Shown one piece after another: positions 9,974 to 22,713 of a DNA stretch of 64,000 nucleotides. The translations under genes were made by a program, and so were the position numbers. Under the pieces are notes generated by a model. That model saw nothing but the letters and a program-made list of their open reading frames with translations, had not been told where the DNA came from and made no database searches. The stretch comes from Nigrospora sphaerica. Its lineage: Eukaryota > Ascomycota > Sordariomycetes > Amphisphaeriales > Apiosporaceae. Each line of letters begins with the position of its first letter. The first letter of the stretch is position 1. Location: the NCBI GenBank assembly GCA_018287875.1, contig JAGVVL010000001.1, positions 434,001 to 498,000 of the forward strand, given 5' to 3'.

Positions 9974-12965
9974 ATGGACCTCCAAGACGCTCATGGCAAC
10001 GAACTGGCAGCCGAGACGCCCCCGCCGTACGAATTGCATTCCACCGGCGATGTTCTTGATAGCTCAGCGGCCGTTACGGGTACTTTCATCGCAGCTAATC
10101 GGATGGGGTCTGGGAGCTGACCAGCAAAACGCAGATGAGGGCTTGGTCGAAATCGCCTTCAAGTCCAATGCACCAGCCGAGGTGAAGCCGTTAATTGATC
10201 GCCAGTCGCAGCACCACCAGACTTATCCCGATGCGCCGTCAACGGCCTTAGCCCCGGCACCACCTACAAATGTCCCTCGCTTGAATATTGTCATCCAGGT
10301 TGTGGGTAGCCGAGGTACTATTTTCGCTAGTTACACCCCGATGCACTTATGAGCACGGTGATACTGACTGTGTAATCAAGGCGACGTGCAACCTTTCGTC
10401 GCTCTCGGCGTGGCACTTCAACGATTCGGTCATCGCGTGCGTCTCGCTAGCCATGATACCTTTGCCCAGTTCGTGAGGGACGCCGGGATCGAGTTCTATC
10501 CCATCGGTGGTGACCCTACCGACCTCATGGCGGTACGTAGCAGGCTAGCACATGGCCATGCCGTTCTCAGCCCTGCTAACAACCTTCGTTTACTTAGTAC
10601 ATGGTTAAAAACCCTGGTCTCATGCCTTCGCTTGACTCTCTTCGAGGCGGCGACATCGGACGTAAGCGCCGCATGATTAAGGAGATGCTGCATGGCTGCT
10701 GGCTCTCCTGTGTCGACGCCGATCCCGTGTCCGGGGCCCCGTTCGTCGCCGACGCCATTATCGCCAACCCCCCTAGCTTCGCCCACGTGCATTGTGCCCA
10801 GGCGCTGAGCATCCCCGTGCACATCATGTTCACGATGCCGTGGTGCGCCACGCGGGCGTTTCCCCATCCACTAGCCAACATTAAACAGAACGAGCTCGAA
10901 CCCGCCGATGCCAACTGGCTGACTTACGGTGTCGTCGAGCTCATGACATGGCAAGGGCAGGTGTCGCCCGTCCTCCGCATCCCATGGGCCCCGCTAACCG
11001 CACGTGCTCCACTAGACTCGGCGATGTCATTAACGCGTGGAGGAAGCAGGAGCTCGAACTAGAGCCCATGTCCCCTTCCATGGGCCCGGGCATCGCGAGT
11101 TATCTTCGCATACCGCACACCTACTGCTGGTCGCCTAGTCTAGTGAGTAAGCCGAAAGACTGGGGTCCCGAAATTGGTAAGACCCGCCCTAAACGTGGGC
11201 CTCGTTCCGGCCGCTAGCGAATTTCGGTCGTATTAACGACGCGGGGTAACAGATGTTTGCGGATTCTTCATGCGCGAGGCGCCCGCGTACGAGCCTCCGC
11301 CAGATCTAGCCGCATTTCTTACGGCCGGCCCCCCTCCCGTTTACGTGGGATTCGGAAGCATCGTACTAAACGATCCCGCTCGACTCACGAGTGCTATCCT
11401 CGAAGCGACGAGCAGATGCGGCGTGCGGGTTATTATATCGCGGGGATGGAGTAAGCTCGGCGGGGACTCCCCCAGTAACGGTAAAGTCTTCTATTTAGGA
11501 GATTGTCCGCATGGTACGCTGCCTATATCGTAACACGCGCGGTAGATTTACTGACATACCCTAGAGTGGCTTTTCCCCAGAGTGGCGGCTGTGGTGCATC
11601 ATGGTGGTGCGGGTACAACGGCTTGCGGTCTAGCAAACGGCCGCCCGACAATTATTGTACCCTTCTTTGGCGAGTACGTTAGCCGTTCCAAAATATGACA
11701 ACCTATGCTAACTGGCGTCGTAGCCAACCGTTCTGGGCCAACGTGGTGGCAGCTGCCGGCGCTGGGTCCAAACCCATCCCCCAAAAGGAATTCACCGCGG
11801 AACGGTTAACCGAGGCATTACAATTCGCCTTATCTCCCGAGGCGGGCCAGGCCGCTATGGCCCTGGCACATCAGATGAAGCAAGAGGACGGTGTCAGAGC
11901 CGCCGTCGAGTCTTTTCACCGCTGGCTTCCGCTCGAAAACATGCGGTGTCAGATCAGCCCCGGCCAGATTGCTCGGTGGGCGCTAAAGGTGAACGGAAAG
12001 CACCAGATACGACTATCGGATACAGTTGCCTCGGTTCTCTTAACGAAGAAGAAACTCAAACTAGATCAACTACGACCGTGAGTACCATCTAAGCAGTCGA
12101 TTCACCATACTAGCATGCACCACTAACGGCAAGCCAGATTGAAATCTAAGGAATACAACACCGATGTAAACCGATGGGACCCTGTGACGGCAAGCGCGGC
12201 GTCGACTTTGGGAATCGCCACCGACTTCACCATGGCACTGGGCGGCACGTTTGTCGATCCGTTCCGAGCTTATAAGAGCAGGAGAAAGGACGGGGGCGGC
12301 GCGGCTAGCGGTGCCGCGATGAAAAGCGTAGCCGGTGGTGTTGGTTCCATGGTCGGAGTCGTTACTAAGGGAGCGTTGGTCGATGTGCCTTGCGCCCTGG
12401 CCGAGGGCTTCAGAAACGCCCCGCGAATGTACGGTGAAGAGCCTAAAGACATCGGGCGTGTGACGGGGTGGCAAAGCGGAGGCGTGGTTGCTGCCAAGGT
12501 AAGTGTGGCTCGCCCTCGGCCCGACCAGCAAAAAGGGAGGGGCCCTGCATGCTGACCATGGACAACAGAGCTTCGGCTTCGGTTTCTTCGACGGCATCAC
12601 GGGGTTCGTGACCCAGCCATATAAGGGGGCCAAGGAAGCGGGAGCCATGGGATTCCTCAAGGGCACCGGCAGGGGCACGGCCGGACTGTTCGTGAAGCCG
12701 GGAGCAGGTACGTGCAACCTACATGCAACAGAGTTCTTTGGTTGCGAAGGGCGCTGATAGTTCCCATGCAACAGCCATGTTTGGACTGATGGCCTATCCG
12801 GCACAAGGAGTCTACAAGTCGATTAAGGCTTCCAAAGGGCGCCAAGCCGCCGTCACTAAATCCAAGCAGCTGATGCTCGAGTCGCATGCGGCTTTGGCTG
12901 GCGCGCAATTGGATAGCACAAGGGTCTGTGCTGAATTCGAGGCTCAGTCCCGAGCGGCGAAATGA
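9974..12965 (+). CDS. UDP-glucose:sterol 3-O-glucosyltransferase (GT1, UGT80/Atg26-like)
   Basis: Eleven exons: 9974-10079, 10135-10314, 10381-10532, 10598-10956, 11016-11176, 11253-11513, 11565-11673, 11724-12077, 12138-12498, 12569-12707 and 12775-12965, 790 residues. The N-terminal glycosyltransferase-28 fold has VVGSRGDVQPF (around residue 96). The UDP-sugar binding motif HHGGAGTT is at residues 418-425, followed by PFFGDQPFW. The family transfers glucose from UDP-glucose to ergosterol or other sterols at membranes. It lacks the PH/GRAM domains of full-length Atg26, so it is the short fungal type. After the catalytic domain a conserved tail ([10 protein letters not shown], then TQPYKGAKE) resembles the C-terminal region of fungal sterol glucosyltransferases. 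Intron 4 must be GC-AG for the frame to hold (see findings). Start has a good ACCATGG context. Confidence 0.87.
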
Positions 12966-13512
12966 TGCGCCGGTACTGAACAGCTATGAAGGCAAGATGT
13001 TGATCAGAAGTTGAGTACTTGGCATTGAGTGGAAGTGAGTCGTTGGCATACATGAGGCTGGTCCGGCGACAGATATTCTGGAGTCGAAACGAATCTCCTC
13101 GTATAGCAAGCCGCTGCGACATACGCATACTAGCCACTGGCGAAGCGGCCTGAAGTAGCACGGCTGGCTAGACGCCGGCAAATGAGTCGGAAGTAATGTT
13201 GATATTTCTTCTGCCATTCCACGCAATACGCCCAAGTAGCACCGTCTCTCGCTTCGTGGGGATCACTTTCGATCGACTGGGGTCTAGGTTAGAGGGGCAG
13301 GGCGCTAAGCGGCCCCGAAAGTCCCTGCATGCAGGCCTGGCCGCTCCGCCCTCTTGGCGCGCGTAGGCTCCAGCGCTGACCTGCTGACGACAGGGCGGTC
13401 ACGGGCCACGTCTGACATTGGGGAGGCAGTATTTCGGTGCCTGGCACTGCAGTTTTCGTCTCAACACCCAATCCCGGGCGATCAGACGGCACGGGAAGGA
13501 AAAAAGAGAAGC
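12966..13512. other. intergenic region before bZIP gene
   Basis: 3' flank of the glucosyltransferase and 5' flank of the bZIP gene, both on +. An open frame runs from 13354 into the bZIP start, but its first part lacks conserved features and is probably leader sequence. Confidence 0.5.
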
Positions 13513-14774
13513 ATGGCAGGGCAAACGCAGACCCCAGGGCAGGAAACGCGCCGCCCGACGGACGAGGCGACCGGCCAGCGAAAGGCGCGCCGCCGCGACC
13601 CCGAGCGGCGGCGCCAGCAGAACGTACGGGCGCAGAGGAGACACCGTGAGTTGCGCCCCGGGCCTGTTGGGGGGTCCCAATACGCAAACGTACTCATTCC
13701 CCTCGGCCAGGCGAAAAAGTGAAGGAGCGCCTCGCCCACCTCGAGGCTCTGCACGGCGGCGCGCTGCCGGCCACCGATGAAGGAAACGAAACGGAATGCT
13801 TAGGAGCCGGCGCGGCGAACCCCGGCCCGTACCCGCACCCCCCGCCGGAGGCCATCGGCTCGGCTGTCGTCGAGGGCCGGACGGCTGCTGCGACGTCTCT
13901 TTCCCCGTCCGCCGGGCCCCTGAACGAGAGGAGACAGGGCGGCGCGGCCGCACCGGAAGAAGACGCAGCGTCGGCGCTGGACGCCTGGGACCCCGATATC
14001 CACGTCGACCCTTTCCTGGTGCACCGGCGGCGCCGTCCCGTCGACGACGCCGACGGCGCAGACGGCGTCGTCGCCCGGGCGCCGCTCGCGTGCGGGTGCG
14101 GGCACACGCACGCGGCGATGGTGCTGAGGCGCGGCGGCGGCGGCGGCGCGGGGTGCCGGGGGCCGCCGACGCTCGTGGTGCAGCTGGACCGAGGGCCGGA
14201 GCGTCGCGTCGGTACCGCCGGGGTCGGGGCCGGGGCCGGGGCCGGGGCCGACCCGTACGCGAACCACCTGCGGGTCGAGGTGCTGTGCACGGTGGCGGCG
14301 CTGCAGGCGGCCGGGGCGACGCTTGGGGTGGCGCCGGAGCAGGCGTGCGCGCGGAACGCGCCGTCGCCGTTCGCGCGGCCGGGGATGCCGACGACGCCGG
14401 CGGCCCTGGGCGCCGTGGCGCGCCTCTTCGCCTCGCTGCCGCGCGACCTGCGCCCCGGCGCCGCCCAGATCGCCCGGCCCCATCCGCCCGCCATCGACGC
14501 CCTGCCCTTCCCGACGCTGCGACGCAACCTCGTCGTCCTCGTCGCCGCCGGCGCCGGTGCCGCCCTCGACGCCTTCCTCGTCGACGCCCTCGTCGGCCTC
14601 GTCTGCTGGGCCGGCGGTGACGCCCGCCCCTGGGAGGCCCGCTCCTGGGAGGCCCGCCCCTGGTTCCTGCACAAGTACTGGGCCCTCCTCGGCGGCGAGG
14701 CCGGCGAGCTCGTCCGCCAGAGCGCTTGGTGGCGCGCCACGAGGGGCGAGTTTGCGGGCCTGGTGTGCGCGTGA
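13513..14774 (+). CDS. bZIP transcription factor with C-terminal DUF3425 domain
   Basis: Two exons, 13513-13645 and 13711-14774, 398 residues; donor GTGAGT, acceptor GCCAG. The basic region around residues 22-48 contains NVRAQRRHRE, the Yap/Pap1-like N-x2-AQR-x2-R pattern. It continues across the intron into KVKERLAHLEAL, the start of a short leucine zipper. The C-terminal half matches the DUF3425 pattern that fungal bZIP proteins often carry: HPPAIDALPFPTLR, then WEARPWFLHKYW and WWRATRGE. It is expected to be a nuclear DNA-binding regulator; the target is unknown. The middle has a VGAGAGAGAD run encoded by a CCGGGG repeat at about 14223-14250. Third positions are very GC-rich. Confidence 0.82.
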
Positions 14775-15058
14775 GGGGGCGGCAGGACGGACGCGCTGGC
14801 CGGCGTTCCGTCTGGTACGTGTTGCATTAGTAGCATCGAGGCCGAATTTCGCAATTTTGTCAATCGTACATTATCTTCAAAGTCACACCCGCATTTTCAA
14901 GAGGCCGTCCACGAAACAGACTTGATCAAGGTCAACAGAGAGATAGTCGTACTGGACTAACTTGCCCAACAATGGTATCGCACTCATGAAACCATACACA
15001 AGGCCACTGCGGGCCGCGTATGCGTGCCCTTCACCTCCCAGCTCGCCTTGGCACACTT

Positions 15059-15849
15059 CTACTCCTTCCACTCGGTGCGGCCCAGGCGCACGATGTCTGC
15101 CTGCTCGACGACCCAGAACTTCTCGGGTGCCTTTCCCTCCTGGGCGATGCGCGCCGCCGCCATGGCGGCGCGTCCGATGACGGTCTGGTCCTGGCCTGGT
15201 CCCGCCGACGGGCGTGTCAGTGGCACTCAACGACCCCAGCTTGGAACTGCAGACACACCACCGCGCGCAAAAACGGGGGAGGAAACGGGGGCTTACCGAT
15301 CGAGTCCTGCAGGCCCTGGCTGATCTTGCTCAGGCTGCCGACGAGGGCCTCGAAGAGGGCGGCCTTGGGCTCGTCGCGGCCGAGGATGGCGCCGGGGCGC
15401 AGGATGACGGCCTGGTCGAAGCCGAGGCCGCGGATGGCCTCCTCGACGCCCACCTTCATCTGGGAGTAGGGCACGTAGCCCGCGAGGGCGCCGCGGGTGC
15501 CGGCGCTCGAGACGAAGACGTAGGTGCCGACGCCGGCCGCCTTGGCCGCCTTGGCGTTCTCGACGCACAGGTCGTGGTCGATGAGGCGCTGCGCCGCGAT
15601 GCCGCCCGCCGCCGCCCGCGTCGTGCCCACGGCGTTGAAGACGACGGCGGGCGCCGGCGTCAGCGCCGCCAGCCGCGAACCCCACTGCGCCGTGTCGCCC
15701 TCCGTCACCGCCCGTAGCTTGGGCGACGTCGCCGCCGGCGCCCGCCGCGAGATGGTGTGCACCGTCGCGAACGCGTCGCTCGCCAGCAGCGTCGCCAGGA
15801 TCTGCGAGCCCACCGCGCCCGTACAGCCAAAGACTGCCGCCGTCGTCAT
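15059..15849 (-). CDS. FMP52: FMP52 family NAD(P)-binding protein, mitochondrial outer membrane
   Basis: Two exons, 15849-15297 and 15195-15059, 229 residues, donor GTAAGC and acceptor GACCAG. The N-terminus has the dinucleotide-binding loop FGCTGAVG (Gly8, Gly11, Gly14). Other blocks that I associate with the Fmp52/TIP30-like family are VVFNAVGTTRAAAGG, IDHDLC, ILRPGAILGR, KISQGLQD and, in exon 2, DQTVIGRAA and EWKE at the C-terminus. Family members are about 230 residues and found on the mitochondrial outer membrane; the reaction is not established. It is tail-to-tail with the bZIP gene. Confidence 0.88.
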
Positions 15850-16517
15850 GGTTGTGGTGTGGCAATGGATGCTGTTACGATTGGAGAAAGCGGGTGTTTA
15901 GATGGGTATGGGTTATGTAAAGGCCAGAAACTGAGGTGTCATGCTATCTTGGCGGTGGAAATGCGAAGCGGGGCCGCGATGACGAATGGGCTCAAATCGG
16001 TCTGGGTCTTGGAGCAGGGGCCACTCCTAGACGCTAGGCTTTCCACGGCCTGGAATGAACCCTGTGTTTCGGGTCGCCGAGGTAAAAGTATAGGCTTCTG
16101 CACCCTGACAGCCTGGCGAGCCTGGGAAATCGCCAGGCCGTGTAAACAGTCCTGCTGGGGCACGCATGCAAGCGGACGGGCAGGCAAACCCCGCCCTTCC
16201 CATACCATCACAATCGTTTTCATACAATATTCGTCTTCGTACGTCCTTGGAAAGCACGGGATCTGTGGGTTTCCCGGGATCTACCACTCGACCGTAACCA
16301 CAAAGCCCTTTCTTAGTGATTGCCTGCATAAGACCAGGGCATCCCGGGGCCACCATCCGTGCGCAACTGGTCAGGCTCACGTCAAGCAAACAGTGCCCGG
16401 CCGATCGGTACCCTTGTTCCCGCAGGCTACCCTCTCTCTTGCCGTCGTCACCTCGTCATCCTTCTCTCCCCGCCCCTCACCCCGCATTTCCTCACTGTCC
16501 GGCCCTTCAAACAGCCC
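15850..16517. other. intergenic region between FMP52 and NLR
   Basis: Upstream of FMP52 and downstream of the NLR. No convincing coding sequence; pyrimidine-rich around 16430-16510. Confidence 0.5.
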
Positions 16518-19500
16518 TTACCCCGCCGTCCCGTGCCTAGGATCATCATAACCAGTGTCCCGCGCCCACGGCGGCGGCGGCGGCGCCCGATACGGCAGCG
16601 GCGGGGTCTGCCCACCTGAGGACCCGCGGTACCCCGCACCACCAGCGGCGGCGGCGGCGGCGGCGTACGCGGCGGGCTTGGGCGCCAAAGCGGGCGGCGG
16701 GCCCCCCGGGAACCGCTCGAAGGAGCTTTCCGGCGGCGAAGGAGATGAAGGAGCCGCGGCGGCACCCCGAGGGTCGTAGGGCAGGTAAGGTTTACGCGCC
16801 CCAGCAACGGGTGCGGGCTGCGGAGGCCCGGGTTCCCGCGTCGCACGCGCCGCGAAGTACCCTCCCCCGGACGCGGGTGCAGGGGAGAGCGAGGGGGACG
16901 GCGACAGCTCGGGGTGTGCCGAAGGCTGCGCCGCGCTCGGCGTGGGTTTGCGCCGGATGGCAAGGGCGCTAGGGAATGGAGAGGGCTGCACCGACGCGCG
17001 GGGCGGTGGCGACGTGGGGGGAGCAGCTGGCCGGTATGGTAGTGGTGGTTCGGGCGTTTCGGCCCAGTGTTGCCAGCCCGGTCCGGCTTGGGCGCCGAAC
17101 TGAGGTATCGTGTCTTCAGCTTGGGCGAACGCTGGCTGAAACGGGTGAGGCGGACGGGGTTCCTGCATGCCGTACCCCAGATCCTCGTTTTCTCGGGGCG
17201 ATGGTCGGTCCGAGGCGTCGGGTTGGCGATACCTATGCTGCTCTTGCTCTTCGTCGGCCCGCCCTGCATCGTCCGGGGCGGAGGGGTAAGAAGAGGCCAC
17301 GGCGGCGGCGTCGCCGTCGTAATCCAGCCTTTGGTTGCGCGCTGCGACGCCCCGGACGAGAGCAGTGACGGCCCGGTCGCCGCGGTCCACGGCGACGCGG
17401 AGGGCGGCCAAGAGTGCCGAAGTCTGGGTCACAAGGAGCTCGAGGCAGTCATCGGCCCCGTATTCAAGCGCGACCTGCAACGCGTTACGGCCCAAGTGAT
17501 TCTCACGTAGTATGTCGGCGCCGTGGGCGAGCAGCACGCGCGCCGCCTCGGCGTGGTCGACTTCACACGCCCTCATGAGGGCCGTGTTTCCGGTGGCGTC
17601 GGCGCCGTCAAGGTCAGCGCCATGATCGAGCAGCAACCGGAGCGACGCGCCGTCCATGTTCCGGCCTGCCGCGTTGATGAGCGGCGTCGATGCGTCATCG
17701 CCGTCATCGCCGTCGCACCTGGCATTGACGTCCGCCCCGTGTGCCACCAGTAGCCGTAGAATCTCGTCCTGGCCGAAGCGTGTGGCCGCGATGACAGGCG
17801 GCCCGTCGTCGCCCCCACCGAGGTTCGGGTCCGCCCCGTGTTCCAGCAGGAGCCGCACCATGTCCGCCTTCCCTCCCTCGCACGCCCCCTGCAGCGCCGT
17901 TCCCGCCGGGAAGTGGGTGTCCCGTGTGACCGCGTTGACGTCGGCCCCACGCGCCAGAAACTGCGCAACGATGTCCCCGTGATCCCGTGCCGCCGCCGTC
18001 TGTAGTGGCCAGCCCGCGGGTGCATGTAGGTCGGCCCCTGCTTCCAGCAGCATGTCAACGATTTGGTGAGTGCCGTCGTAGGCGGCCGCTGTTAGTGCGT
18101 TGCCGTATCTAAAAGCCTGTCAGTTTTCCGGCCCCTGCTTACTCCGGGACGACATTCTGCTGCGCGGCTTACTCTTCACCCGTGGCATTCGGGTCCGCTC
18201 GGTACGGTTCCCCTAGTAGCAGCTTCACCGTCTTGGCTTTCTCGCGATCCGTCGCGTCGTACAACGCCCGATTGACGGTGTCCCGCGATATGGCCCCGTT
18301 AGCATAGGTCCACGCCGCGCCCAACATATCGTCCTGATCCCCATGGATCGTAGCCGCCTTATGGAAGAGGTTGTTACAGTTGAGACCCGTCCGCGTGCTC
18401 AGCAGGACCTTGGCAACGTCCCAGCTTCCCGCGTCAGCAGCGGCGTCCAGGGCTTTCTGAAAGTACGCGCCGTCGTGGCTGAACTCGATCAGCTTGTGCA
18501 CAACGTCGACGCGCCCAGCCCCCGCCGACTTGACCAGCGCTTTGCTGTACTCGTCAGCGGGCAGCTGGTCGGCGTACTGCGTGACGAGATACTCGAACAT
18601 GGACAGGTCCGACAGCAAGGCCGCGCGCGTTAGCGGGGGCTCGACGTCCGAGGAGTCGTCGCCCTCATACGACATGGTCAGGGTCACGCCGCGTTCCACC
18701 AGCAGCTCGACCGCCGCGCGGTTGCCCGACGAGATGGCCGAATTGACGACGGGCCCAATGCCGGGCGAAGTCGCATTGGGGTCCGCGCCGCGCAATATGA
18801 GAAGCTGCATCACGGCCACGTGTCCGTTCTCCGCTGCCATGTGCAGAGGCGTCTCGTGCTCTTCGGTGTCGACCGCCTCGTTGATGGGAGCCCCCCTGTA
18901 CAAAAGCTCTTGGGCGACCTTGGTACGGCCGAAGTGAGCCGCTAGATGTAACTGGCGTGCGTGTCAGCAGGCCTACCCACGACCGTTTCTGGCTTTGGAG
19001 CGCCTATTGTTCGTTACTTACCGGGGCATACTCGCCCGTATCGCGTTTCGCAATCTCGTCCTCGTGACCGTTGCGAATTAGCGCTGCCACCAAGTCTTGG
19101 AAACCAAAAGCCGAAGCAACGTGAACTGCTGTCCACTTCTTGACGTTCGAGAGCCAGAAGACAGATTCCAGACTGCTGGTTAGGCTGTAAAATTGCGTCA
19201 GCCACCGGCGCCGCATGCGAGACTCGGGCATCCAAAAGTCCTCATGCTCGCTACCAAGATTCTCGGCCATCCCAAAAGTGGCCTTGGAGGCATGGCGCAG
19301 CCAGTGCTTCACCGCATATTCCATGGCGGGTCCCGGGGGCCTCTCTGCGCCGTATGCCCCCTCGGATTCGTCCTCTTCGTCTTCACGAGCCTCATCCTCT
19401 TCTTCACCGTCCTCCCCTTCTTCACCGTCCTCCTCTTCCTCGTCCTCCTCGTCCTCTCCCTCATCGGAATCTTCTTCATCAGATTCAGACTCCGAGTCCG

Positions 19501-22134
19501 TCTCCTTGTCAATTTCCAGGTCGCCATCGACGCCAAATACTTCCTTCACGTGTTCGAGACATCGCAAGGCAAGCAGGCCGTGTTGCAACTTGACCTCTTC
19601 TTCCGACATGTCCAAAAGCTCCTCGGCGTTTTGAAGGAGGTGCGACTTGACGACCGCGTTCATGAACGAGACATTGCCCTCAGCGTCAGTGACCAGCAGT
19701 GGCTTGCACATCTCGATTAGGCGATGAAGCTCCTCGCTCTCTACCTCGTTCACGCCAAGCCCCGCCAGGATTCCAAGCTCTTGCGCTGTGGGGTTTTCGT
19801 ACGTCAAAACCAGTGCTCTCAGCAATTCTTGAACGGTGTCGATATCGTCGCCTGTGGCACGGAAAGCCTGGCGCCAGGCGTTGTTGAGAAGGTCCCGCAA
19901 GTCCTGCGGCATAGTTTCCAGCACCCGGCGCACCTTGAGGTCGCTGGCCTTGGCTGGCAGCTCGTACAGCTGCACGCACGAGATCTCGATCCACTGTGTG
20001 TTTTGGGCCCGCTTGCCGATGATGCTGCTGACGAAGTAGGCGAGTGCCTTGCTGTATTTCTTCTCCACCACCAGTGATTCCACCTTGCTCTTGGCAATCT
20101 TCCTCAGCGCGATATGCACTTGGCTTTCGTACTTCTCGTCCTCAAGATCGACGAGACGGATTTGATTCATGCCCAGAGCCTTGCCGACGCTATGGACGTC
20201 TCGGCTCGTGATGAACCACCTCGTCACGACGCTGCGGGATCCCGTCTCACTCACTTTGACAACGGGTTAGCCCCTCCGTACGCAGGTTCTTGGTTTCAGC
20301 CGCTTGGGCAATACGTACTGTCAGACATCTCGGCGTGGAGGAAGCCCATGAGCTTGGTGGTCGAGGCCGAGTTTTCCGGAAGCACATGCAGGTTGTTCAG
20401 CACGAAAACTACCTTTCTGCCAATGAAGGCATCGGTAAGCATGTCCTGCAGGACTTGCCAGAGATTCTCCACCGTGATCTGCGCTTGTGCTTTGTCGTCC
20501 TTCGACTTTTTGATGAAAGCTTTGGCATACGGTGCCAAAGTCTCCTGCTGCCCGATTAGCTGCCTAAGTAAGCTCTTGAGAACATCTTCGGCACTGCAGA
20601 AATCGGGGGTTTGGTCGCAGAAAAAGTAGGCAAGCAGCATCGGGTCCTGGTCCCGTTCGGCCGCCTGCCTCTTCTCGATGTCGTCAATAACCGCTAGTGA
20701 CGCGCTTGTCTTTCCTCTGCCCTCGTGCGCCCGAACCCACAGGCAGTCGGTCGGCTTGGTGGTTTCGGAGTCTTCGCCATCGTCGCTCTCTGCGAGCCAT
20801 TCAATGTACTCGGTTTCTTTGGTGATCCACGGCGAAGGCGGAAAGGTCTTGGCAACTGCTTTACGCTTTCCCGCAATGAAGGGCGCGTCAAACGCGTTGT
20901 CGATCTTTTTAGTCAAATCCGGATCGACGCCCTGTACGTCGTTCATGCGTTTCCGGACCATGGACGGCGCATCGCTGATGTGACGCCTGAGAATGCCACG
21001 GACAAATTGGAAGTCATGCGCCGACTCGAACTTGACGAGATCACGATGGTTGGCTGCCAGGCCCAGCTTGAACGAAATCTCCAGCGTCGCCGATTCCTGC
21101 GTCACAAACTTGGCCAGCGCGGAAGGAAGGGGAATTTTCCCAAAGACGCTCGGCAACTTGGCCAGACCCGAGAGGTCGGTGTCTCGTTCCTCGTAAAAGC
21201 ATGTTACGGATATGCTGGGGCTGACTTTACCCACTAGGTGAGTGAAGTCGTCCACAAGCTCCCGTAACTGCGGGTTTCCAGGCGTCACTGAGACGGGCGT
21301 CAGTATATGATGAAGAAATCACCGAGACAAAGGAGAGCAAGGCTCGGGCGCCCTCTCGCCGCAGTGTTAGGGGCTCTCTCGAAGGGTTGGGCTTAGGAGA
21401 GTCTTACTAAAATCCAGCAACTCGGAGGGCTTTGTCTGTCCGAGCTTTTCTGCGATGTTTGCGTACATGGAAGCAACAGGTGCGGCAGCCGCGCCCTTGA
21501 AGGGGGTGCCAAAGAAGATGGCGGCTGAAATGGCCTCGAAAACCAGTGGGAACTCCTTGCGATGCGAATCGGCGATGGTGACGGCCTTGGCTATGACGAG
21601 ACCTCCCATACTATGTCCAATGAAGACGATTGGCCGTCTCGCGTGTTTCTGGCGTGGTGCAAATGATCAACGGGACGCCGACGGCGGGGGGAAACGCTTG
21701 ACGCCCTCGGACCGACCTTGTCTCTGTGGGCATCGATCGCCACCAAGAGCCCCATGGCGAGGTTGAATATCTGTTGTTCGACCTTCAGAGCGCCCAGCCA
21801 TGCCGACTGGTACATGTAGAGCAGAATGCGGGAGTGGGGAAAGTCTTTGGCCAGTGCATCCGTAGGCCACTTGAAGTTCTTGGTCTCCCAGCATTCTGTC
21901 GGATGTGCACCCAGACCAGGCACGAGGATGATGCTGCTCCCCGTCAAGAAGTGACCCAGAGTCAAGGATTCGACATATTTGCACTTACTCGCTCACTGGA
22001 ACGAAAGAGTCTTTTTCCGGGTATAGCTGCTTCATGCCTTGCTTTACGATACTGATATTCTTCTTGGGTTTGGCGCCGCCGCCACCCCCGCCGGGGGCCC
22101 TCTTCACAGTGCCTTTCCGTTTGATATCCGACAT
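16518..22134 (-). CDS. fungal NLR: SesB-like hydrolase, NACHT/P-loop NTPase, ankyrin repeats, Pro-rich tail
   Basis: Seven exons: 22134-21989, 21933-21717, 21648-21408, 21287-20319, 20253-19022, 18951-18173 and 18108-16518, 1724 residues. After a Gly/Lys-rich leader comes an alpha/beta-hydrolase (DIILVPGLGAHP, then GHSMGG with Ser134, then FFGTPFKGA), as in SesB-type NLR effector domains. The NTPase has a P-loop AHEGRGKT at residues 388-395, a Walker B position reading VVFVLNNL (494-501) and a sensor strand WFITSRD (537-543). A Glu/Asp run spans about 771-823. Ankyrin repeats run from about 900 to 1440 (for example TPLHMAAENGHVAVMQLL and LLLDHGADLDGADATGNTAL), then a Pro-rich, probably disordered tail. 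Such proteins are thought to sense non-self and trigger heterokaryon-incompatibility-like responses. The donor of intron 2 (GTCGGT) is weak. Head-to-head with the gene at 22714. Confidence 0.88.
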
Positions 22135-22713
22135 TGTAGAGGTGGTATCGGTGGAAAGTCGATTCTCGAGGCTCGGGTGCAGTCAATCGTCTTGAACAAT
22201 GACGGCCCTCAAGAAAGAAGGAGAAGGGAAAGAACAATGTGATTCGGAACCGCGTAGTACGGCTCGTGAAATGATTTCAAACCGTGGCGGTTGCCTGCAG
22301 CGTAAGCGCCTGAACTACATGCGTTAGGTACATATTTGAATGGAGCAACTTACTGGTTTGTTGCGCCAAAATCTGACATGGCAAAGTCAATCTGCTGCGG
22401 CTGACTTGGCCTCTCTTACCGTGCATGAAGGGGGTCAATGGTCCGTCAGCACTAGAGTCCTTGCGGCTAGATTCTGTCGCACATCTTTAATTTGGTCATT
22501 ATAAATCACCTCTCATACGACAGCCGCGTGCCAGCTTCGTCGTGAGGACTGTGGCGGGACGTTCGATTACCCGCCGGGCTTGGCCTCGGTACCTTTTGTG
22601 GAATAGCCACATGGGTGCTATTTCGAGATACTGGGGGGTCAGGCTTCGATGCCTGGCCCCGACCTAGAGCCCATCCCGGTTAGTACTTTACAGGGGCGCA
22701 GAATTATTTGAGG
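22135..22713. other. shared divergent promoter region, NLR and membrane protein
   Basis: 579 bases between two divergent start codons. No repeat or RNA gene seen. It must carry promoters for both genes. Confidence 0.55.

Noticed and set aside
13354..13512. Upstream extension of the bZIP frame
   Set aside because: No conserved sequence before MAGQTQ; the chosen ATG lies just before the basic region.
13694..14863. 389-codon - strand open frame
   Set aside because: Shadow of the bZIP-DUF3425 gene; no conserved motif, Arg/Pro/Ala-rich as expected from GC-rich antisense.
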